The translations under genes and the position numbers were made by a program. From Gonatopus flavifemur (Eukaryota > Arthropoda > Insecta > Hymenoptera > Dryinidae): DNA of 64,000 bases. The notes under the pieces were generated by a model. That model made no database searches, was not told the DNA's origin, and worked only from the letters and a program-made list of their open reading frames with translations. The stretch is taken from the NCBI GenBank assembly GCA_018340375.1, contig JAFFJZ010000003.1, forward strand, positions 50,437,006 through 50,501,005, in the 5' to 3' direction. This document shows, one piece after another, positions 57,066 to 64,000 of this stretch. Position 1 is the stretch's first letter. Each line of letters begins with the position of its first letter.

Positions 57066-58177
57066 AACGTAAAATATTTTTAATTAAGAAAATACTCAAT
57101 GAATTCAATTCGCGTGCAATGTTCACGTTCCCCGTTCATTTCAATTGATTCATTCCGCACATGCACTGATTGTTCCTCAAGTAATTACAGTGATTGATTT
57201 GTCTGCATGCTCAATCAATCCAATTATATTCAATCGGGATATCGACTGCACAATGTTCTCAAACAATCTCGTTCATCTCTCATTAACAACATCCTGCACT
57301 TATAATGCACTGAGAGAAGTGAAATGCAATGATTACCATGTGCGAATAGTAATTGGAAGAGGGCTCCGCGATTTTGGTTTCGGATACTATGGAGAATCGT
57401 AGCAATGTTCATGCACATGGGAATGGTTACCATTTATATGAAGATGGATACCAAAAAACGTAGTCGCCATCATCAACTGAGAGATTCTGTCATTCAACTA
57501 CCATTTTCGCATGGTAATGGTTACAGTTCAATTTTCTCAGTGTGGGCTCTCTTCCATTGAATCTGATTATCCTTCCCATCTCAACATTACTGGACAAATA
57601 CCGATCCATTCTCATTCATCCATCCGTTGATTTTCTTATTGATTCTGAATCACGAAAATCCTCGATTTTCTATATTCAATCCATCATTTGATTCTGATTT
57701 GATCACGACCAGTGGAATGATAATTGGATCCTATCAAATTTTATATGAAAATCGACACAGTCAAATGCCTATTGAATCCAGAAACATAAATATGTTAAAA
57801 CCACATTCAATCGAATTACTATATTCCTCCCCATTCCCCTACACTGTGAAAGAGGTTCACCGGAAAATTCCAGTAAATGTACTGGAAGTTATTAACCTGT
57901 GCATGTCCGGAAAATTTTAGCACATTCGTGCTGCAAAAATTCAGTACAAATGTTATTGAATTTCAGCATCAGAACTGGAAATGTGCTGAGGCTCAGTACT
58001 GGAATTTCTCAGTACACGAACTGGACTTTTCCAGGATATGTACTGGGAAATTAATGCTGGAAGTATTCATGAAAATTGAAAAAAAATTGCTCACACAAAG
58101 TGATTTTGCACGGTCCTTGTGTTTCGAGATGACTGAGAAGACTGGATTGTTCATGTGAAAGGACAGAAAGTCATGTC
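57066..58177. other. Unassigned; ACTGGAAATT-type motif cluster
   Basis: From 57860 to 58070, and again at 58450-58580, motifs such as ACTGGAA, CAGTAC and CCGGAAAATT recur irregularly. No gene. Confidence 0.4.
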
Positions 58178-58259
58178 CACCTAACAGGATTTGAACCTAC
58201 ACTTTTCTATCTGCCTACCAACTGAAACCCAAGACCTAACCGAGGAGCTATCGCGCGAC
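58178..58259 (-). ncRNA. tRNA-like Pol III promoter remnant (possible SINE head)
   Basis: On the minus strand TAGCTCCTCGGTTAGG (58235-58250) resembles an A box and GGTTCAAATCC (58188-58198) matches the B box consensus. Spacing of about 37 bases between boxes is close to a tRNA, but the flanks do not form a convincing acceptor stem. A tRNA-derived SINE or pseudo-tRNA is more likely than a working tRNA gene. Confidence 0.4.
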
Positions 58260-58940
58260 ATGTTGGAAGGCCAGCTTGAGTTACTACATATGCTTCATAT
58301 CTAGAATACACAAAAGAATAAATCTTCGAAAAACCTCATATATCAATTTTATTTGCTACAATTACAATTATTATTCAGAATCTCAATCAGGGAATTTTTA
58401 ATATAAAGACTTGAAAGTTTTCCTACCAGAAATGACGAAGTCCAACAGAAGTGGGGAATTTCAGTGCAACAGTGATTGAATCCCAGCATACCTGGGAAAT
58501 TCCTTCGAATAGCTACTGGAAAAGTCCGTCACACAACCCGGAAATTGCAGCTCAAAACCTGTAGAATTCCAGTATACCCACGATTAGGTTTTTTTTCTAA
58601 ATTCGAAATTTCTTACAAGTCCTTGTTGAGGGGATACTTTTATTCTGGTGCACAAAAACTTTGAAATTGTAGTACGAGTAGTTACGAATAGATTCTAAAA
58701 GAAATAGATTAAGAAAATAACGTATCCGATGAATCGTGCGTTTCCTGATTACAAGAATCGAGAGAAAAAGGCAGAACATATAACTTTGATAACCTTCAAT
58801 ATGAGACAAAAAAAGAAAGAGGGAAAAAACTGAATAACACAATCTCGAATCAGGCTGTACAGCAGACGCCTAACAAGAGAGAAAAATGGTTCACATAAGT
58901 GCCTCAAAGGCCTTAAAAGTACATAAAAACCAGTTCTATT
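58260..58940. other. Unassigned sequence
   Basis: AT-rich, with short frames lacking domains. Confidence 0.4.
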
Positions 58941-58942
58941 GT

Positions 58943-59385
58943 CTACAAGTAGCACACTTCCACACACTCATGCATACACTCGCGAGTATCGTCGAACGAT
59001 CGTCCGTTACGACCGCACAAGAAATCCCAATCAAGTAGCGAAGATATACAAATTCTACGTTCTCGTATGAGCGGACGCGCAGATAGCACCAGAGGGTGAG
59101 GAAAATGAATAAATCGATAAGTTGGATCGACTTATGGAAAACCGCGGGAAAAACACTTCAAAGAATCGTAATAGCGTAAGACTTCTTGGTGCCGTAACGA
59201 GCGTACCGAAGCGACTGACTTACATCACACATACTCCTAATTTCACACCTCCAAACGTATCTCCTAAGATCAGGTGACCAGAGAGAACATTGAACTCGGA
59301 TGTGCGAGCGAGCAAAGCGTTCAAACCTCTCTCTCGACGCCTTCTCTCTTGCGAATTTCAAATATAGCGGAATCATCCGCAACAT
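58943..59385 (-). repeat. Candidate 3' LTR of BEL element 2
   Basis: On the minus strand TGTTGCGGATGATTCCGC begins at about 59385, right after a purine-rich tract (GAGGCGGGCGGAA) that could prime plus-strand synthesis. A CTTGTAGACA end lies near 58943. TG...CA ends fit, but the 5' LTR is beyond the window, so this is unconfirmed. GC content is higher than the flanks. Confidence 0.4.
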
Positions 59386-59484
59386 TCCGCCCGCCTCGTT
59401 CAATCCTTCGTGCAGGATGAACGAAACGCAAGACATAGCACTTATAAACTCAAACAACTAGATAATCATATTAAGATTGAGCAT

Positions 59485-61119
59485 TCAATCGCAAGCATCA
59501 GACTCAAGACTCAAATGAGTCGGTAAAATACACAATTTCGGAATGGGTCTCTTATAAACCCCCGAGACAGTTCTTAGGGTCACCATGCGAACCAAACCAT
59601 CAGAGCCGGGATGGCATTCCAAAACCCGACCCATCTCCCATTTGGACGGCGGCAGGTTAGGGTTTTTGAGTAAAACTAAATCCCCCTGCGAGACGTTATG
59701 CTGCCTTAGATGCCAACGTGAACGTTGCTGGAGCGGATGGAGATAGTCAGTAGACCATCGTTTCCAAAAGTGCTCGACAATTCTATGAACCATTTGCCAG
59801 CGGGAAAGTCGACTTTCCCTGATATCTAATACCGAGGGTGGAGGCACCGCCACCAGCGCTGATCCAATCAGGGAATGCCCAAGAGTGAGAGCATCCAACG
59901 ACTCAATGTCGTCGTGGAGCGGACCTATTGGTCGACTATTCAGGCAGGCCTCGATCCTGCAAAGGACCGTAGAAAATTCCTCTTTTGTAGGAAGCATTGA
60001 TCCCAATACCCGTCGTAAACGAAACTTTACGCTCTTGACCCCTGATTCCCAAAGACCTCCGAAGTAAGGCGCCCCAGGTGGAATAAACTCTCAACGCACA
60101 GCGTTATTAGATACGTGGGCCTTAACCACTGGATCGTGGATTGCATCTTTGAATGCGTAAACTAATTCCTTTTCGGCGCCAACGAAATTTGTTCCATTGT
60201 CCGAATAAACGACTGTTGGAAGGCCCCTTCTTGCCGCAAAGCGATCGAACGCAGCGAGGAAGTCGTTTGAAGAATAACCATCAACTAATTCCAAGTGTAC
60301 TGCTTTTGTGACCACACATATGAACAACGATACATAAGTCTTATAAGTCTGTTGCCCCCGGCCTTTCCAAGGACGAATGAGATATGGCCCAGCAAAATCA
60401 ACCCCGCTGTGAGCAAATGGGCGAGAATAATTCACCTCACAAGCAGATGAGGGACCCATGAGCTGAGTTGGCGCAACTGCCCTCATACGAGTACACCTGA
60501 CGCAGTCGTGAACGCATCGTTTGATCGGAGCTCTAGGTCCTATGACCCAATACTCAAGTCGCAAGACTTGCAGCATCAACTGCACCCCTCCATGCAGGGT
60601 TCGGGAATACAGATCACGTATTATAAGGTCCGTGATCTCGCATCTTGGAAGAAGGATGGGATGCTTCTCAGCATGGGATAGAGCGGACCACTTAAGCCGC
60701 CACCCAACCCGTATCACACCCTGCTCGCTTAGAAATGGATCCAATTTTAACAAGCAGCTCTTTCTGAGAACTGAGTCCTTTTGATTGAGAGCTTTCAACT
60801 CTTGCGCGAAGTGAATACTTTGCAAACGCTTAACCCACCAATCTTCAGCTTCGGAGAGCTCAACAGCAGTGATGGTGGTATCGTGATGAACAACTCCTTT
60901 TTTCTGAGCGAGATCAATAAATCTCTTGCAATAGCAAAATATACGCAACAATCTAGTCCAAGACGAAACTGGTCTGAAGGGTGACCACAAGTCTTCTCTA
61001 GTTACGGCTACAGAAACCTGAGCATCCTCCTGCTCTTCCGATTCACTGGAACTGAACCAAGAGGCTCTGAAGGCCAAAATTCGGAAGATAACTTCAACCA
61101 TTCGGGCCCTTGCCACCAC
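59485..61119 (-). pseudogene. pol: BEL/Pao integrase
   Basis: Two frames in the same phase are separated only by a TGA at 60091-60093. The HHCC domain is visible (LHGGVQLMLQVLRLEYWVIG ... CVHDCVRCTRMRA). The catalytic core has SGVDFAGPYL and YSDNGTNFVGAEKEL, and the glutamate motif FGGLWESGVK lies just after the TGA. The DUF5641 tail (LVLLKNPNLPPSKWEMGRVL) ends at 59485. It would insert the cDNA; inactive if the TGA terminates. Confidence 0.93.
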
Positions 61120-61502
61120 CTAGCATCGGTGACCAGGCAACTGGCAGTTACGCCACGTGAAGCTGCGTCAGCTGGGTTCTCAATCCCAGGGACATGCCTC
61201 CATGAAGAAATCTCGGTCAAAGATTGAATCTTCGATACTCTGTCCGCAACAAAAACGTCCCGTTTGGCGGGAGGTTGCCTGATCCATGCCAGTTTGACAG
61301 CTGAGTCAGACCAACACCAAATGTTTACATTTTGAAATTTGTATGTGGACTTGACGAAATGAATGAGATTTGCGAGCAGATGAGCCACGCATAACTCTAA
61401 CCTCGGTATGGTAACCGTCTTGAGAGGAGAAACCCTTGTTTTTGAAATAATGAGGGATACTCGCACTCTCCCAGGAGAATCCTCAACTACGAGGTGAATC
61501 AC
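61008..61502 (-). pseudogene. pol: BEL/Pao RNase H
   Basis: The frame contains KTVTIPRLELCVAHLL (glutamate), IWCWSDSAVKLAWI (aspartate) and WRHVPGIENPADAASRG, the standard BEL RNase H motifs; the first aspartate lies just upstream in the same phase (GFSDASN, about 61530). It overlaps the integrase frame (to 61119) in a different phase, so a frameshift lies between 61008 and 61119. Confidence 0.9.
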
Positions 61503-61667
61503 CGCTGTATATGCGGCATTCGACGCATCTGAGAACCCATGAATATGAATCTTCTGCGAAGAGCTAGAGATACCAGTTCAACGAGGCACTGAGACCTGCC
61601 GTAGAAGAGGAAGTTCATGGTAATACAATGAACATCTGCGTTCTAAATCAGCTGGAAGAGCAGCATC

Positions 61668-63422
61668 TCAACCTAAATTCTGGGACCAAAACGTTTGCAG
61701 GAGTATCTTCGCGGACATCGTCACCGGAGAGACCCATCCCAAGGGGTCGAAATTTTGCAGGACGAAGGAGAGAAACGATCTCTTAGTGAAGGCATCAATT
61801 TCTGGAAGAGAGATCTGAATACGGAAGACGTCTGAAAGAGGGCTCCATGCGACTCCCAAAACCTTCGAACAATCGTCATTCTGGAGCGATTTCTCCCCAC
61901 TCATTCTGGAATCTGCATCATCGATGTCTTCCAGTAATCCCACAGAATTTGCGGCCCATTTTTTGAGCTGAAAACCGCCCGCCATGAGCAAATCCATGAG
62001 CTGACGGCGTAACCCTCTGGCTTCAGCAACATTATCCGCTCCAAACATGATATCGTCTACGTAGATATCATGCAGCGAAATCGAAAAAGCCTGCGGAAAT
62101 TTCTCTGCTTCGTCCAAAGCTAACTGACGAATGGCACGATTAGCCAAAAATGGGGCGCTAGCAGTACCGTATGCCACTGTCAACAACTGATGAGAGTCTA
62201 TCCCGAGCGCGGCATTTGAGCGCCAACAAATCCTTTGTATGTCTGAGTCACGCTCATCAACCAAAATCTGGCGGAACATCTTCCCAATGTCTGTACTGTA
62301 GACGAAACGGTGATTGCGCCACCTGCAAATCAGAGCAGACAAATCTGACTGCAGTTTTGGACCTACCATCAAAAAATCATTCAAAGATTTACCGTTGGAA
62401 GCTTCCATAGAAGCATTGAAAACAACCCTCATATTTGAAACAGAATCTATACATCTCCGAACTGGATGGTGAGAAAAGTACACAGTATTGTCATAGATAG
62501 CAGCATTCGGAACTAGGCGCATGTGACCCAAATTTGAATATTCTCGCATGAATTTGTTATACTCCTCGTAGCGAGTATCATTTGCTTTCACGCGAGCCTC
62601 TATTTTGCGGAACGAATTCATTGCAATTCCCGCTGAACCGGGCAAATCGGGCAACGAATCTGATTTCAAAGGTAACCTTATCACATATCTTCCTGACTCC
62701 AACCGACGATGTGTACGAAGAGAATGCTCTTCGCACTGAAATTCTTCCTTTGACCAAGGCAACGACTTTGGGATGTCTTCCAATTCCCACAAGCGAGTGA
62801 GAGACTGAGGAAGCTCGTCACAATTGCATGCATGATTTACAGAAATCGTGCATGACAGATTACAGGCTGAGATTGGGCAACTCCCGAAAATAACCCACCC
62901 AAAGACGGTGTTCTGAGCGACCGGTGCACCCTGTGAACCACTTTTGATATCACTCAGAAGAACTTGACCCAGAAATTCGAGTCCAATAATTAGTCCTATG
63001 GGATCACTCTTTTGAGGCACAGGATCAGCAAACTGTAAATGGCGCAAATGAGCCCACGCAGAATTGAACCCAGTCATCCCGGAAATGTAAGATGTGAGCC
63101 GCGGAAGTACATACGCTCTAAGTTTGATCTCAGCGCCCCTCCCGGACCCAGGCATAACCGTTAAATGCGTAGCGGAAGTGATTCTATTAATGCGCTCGTC
63201 TCCCATCACGCTCACGGTGGCATCAACTTTCTCTGTGCGTAATTGCAGATTATCAACGATATTGCTGGCCAAGAACGTTGCTTGACTCCCTTGATCTAGT
63301 GAAGCCCGAACACGGCAGTATCTACCGTTATCGGATTTGATGACGACAATAGCTGTCGGTAGCAGAACAGCCGTGCGCGAACGCAAGTGAAAAACATAAT
63401 GTGGAGTTGCTACTAGTTTCAT
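61668..63422 (-). pseudogene. pol: BEL/Pao protease and reverse transcriptase
   Basis: An uninterrupted 584-residue frame. Near residue 40 ASLDQGSQATFL is the aspartic protease active site (DUF1758), and FGWVIFGSCP the conserved end of that domain. The reverse transcriptase follows: MRVVFNASMEASNGKSLNDF, YSTDIGKMFRQILVD, TVAYGTASAPFLANRA and the YVDD active site in IYVDDIMFG. It ends at a TGA (61668-61670) at the thumb/RNase H boundary; the downstream sequence stays in the same phase past a second TGA (61578-61580). This is the best-preserved domain of the element. Confidence 0.94.
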
Positions 63423-63992
63423 TTACAGTAGCTGTATTCCGAGATGACCCAGCCTGACCCACCGTGGCCAACTGTGCATTAGACGGAGCTGCTGCGTTCT
63501 CCATCTGAAAAGATCTGTGCAGTAACGAATGATGCTTGCGTTTGCATGTCACACACACATTCGGACTATCACAATTTCGAATGGTGTGACCTCAGCTTGA
63601 ACAATTAAAACAACATCGGTTTGTTTGATTATACTATATCTACTTTGAATCGAATTATCTTCGAATTTTGAACATTGATAAATTCTATAGTGACCATGGC
63701 AAAGAATACATTTGTCCGAAGAGACATTAGTTCGGAGGACTCGAACGGGCTTCAACGTGAGTTTATTCTGTTTGGCAGAAAGTGCTCGATCCAAAGATCT
63801 CTGAGCACCAGATGACTCGAGCGCTCGAACGGTAGCAGACAAAAAAGACTTGAGTTTTGCGAAACTCGGAATCTCAGTAGAATCTTTGAGTTCGAATTCC
63901 CATTCTTGCCTTGTTCGCCCATCCAACTTACTTAAAGTAATGGAGTTAATCATTGAATCCCAACTATCGTTGCAGATGTTCAAATTACGCAA
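63328..63992 (-). pseudogene. gag: BEL/Pao gag (partial, C-terminal)
   Basis: The first frame (63549-63992) covers the end of the DUF1759 region and a cysteine cluster (CILCHGHYRIYQC). A frameshift near 63620 and a TGA at 63592-63594 interrupt the zinc knuckles, which continue in the frame 63328-63558 (CVTCKRKHHSLLH). A further shift near 63415 leads into the protease. The N-terminus is outside the window. Confidence 0.85.
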
Positions 63993-64000
63993 AGCAGTTA

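Larger units (their letters stand above)
59485..63992 (-). mobile_element. Second BEL/Pao element, runs off the window end
   Basis: Minus-strand gag, protease, reverse transcriptase, RNase H and integrase appear in BEL/Pao order. Interruptions are TGA codons at 63592-63594, 61668-61670, 61578-61580 and 60091-60093, and frameshifts near 63620, 63415 and 61060. It is richer in GC than the 2.3-7.8 kb element and clearly another family. The start of gag and the 5' LTR lie beyond 64000. Confidence 0.92.

Noticed and set aside
57536..57850. CTCAGTGTGGG and TACACTGTGAAAG as MITE ends
   Set aside because: No TA-flanked inverse partner at a sensible distance.
58178..58259. Functional tRNA gene
   Set aside because: Boxes are present but no acceptor stem or convincing cloverleaf.
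59158..59457. 99-residue minus-strand frame
   Set aside because: Lies in the candidate BEL 3' LTR and shows no domain.

Overview
This is nuclear DNA of an arthropod, almost certainly an insect. It is AT-rich, has no operon-like gene order, carries long ATAC microsatellites, and consists almost entirely of transposable elements typical of insects: mauritiana-type mariner, Tc1-like, piggyBac, hAT, BEL/Pao LTR retrotransposons and many foldback MITEs. I cannot name the species. I found no convincing host gene; every recognisable protein is transposon-encoded and nearly all carry stops or frameshifts. REGION 1 (1-8.5 kb): a small tandem repeat, a TA-flanked MITE, a 5'-half mariner fragment, and a BEL/Pao element on the minus strand (about 2.3-7.8 kb) whose integrase is split by a foldback MITE with a perfect 9-bp target duplication. 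REGION 2 (8.5-18.2 kb): a full-length Mos1-type mariner with one nonsense codon contains a 1.27-kb non-autonomous element (TIR GGTATTCTTG...), which in turn contains a 164-bp hAT MITE with a perfect 8-bp duplication. A mariner pseudogene and a hAT-like transposase follow, then a second GGTATTCTTG element carrying a Tc1-like transposase. REGION 3 (18.3-27.2 kb): a cluster of MITEs, then a TA-flanked element of about 1.3 kb split by a 6.1-kb piggyBac element (TTAA duplication, CCCTTTGCGGC termini). The piggyBac carries a broken transposase, a giant foldback built of 142-bp tandem units, and an array of about eight 120-bp units. REGION 4 (27-44 kb): mostly unassigned AT-rich DNA with a 227-bp satellite, a divergent pair of hAT pseudogenes bounded by inverted repeats, a recent palindromic hAT MITE, and several foldbacks including a 1.3-kb near-perfect palindrome. 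REGION 5 (44.3-50.6 kb): a full-length mariner with one frameshift, and an internally deleted hAT element with an 8-bp duplication, the hAT dimerisation domain and a 0.4-kb ATAC microsatellite. REGION 6 (51.9-55.6 kb): the most interesting element, a 3550-bp transposon with about 321-bp terminal inverted repeats that begin CACAGTG (the RSS heptamer sequence) and a 4-bp CAAC duplication. It encodes a two-part protein with N-terminal zinc-finger-like cysteine pairs and a large core; I assign it tentatively to the Chapaev (CMC) group related to RAG1-N-terminal-containing transposons. REGION 7 (56.4-64 kb): a second array of the 227-bp satellite, a tRNA-like Pol III promoter remnant, and a second BEL/Pao element on the minus strand that runs off the window end. 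In both BEL elements every in-frame premature stop I could place is TGA. The elements do not cooperate as a pathway; the window records successive insertions in gene-poor, probably heterochromatic DNA.
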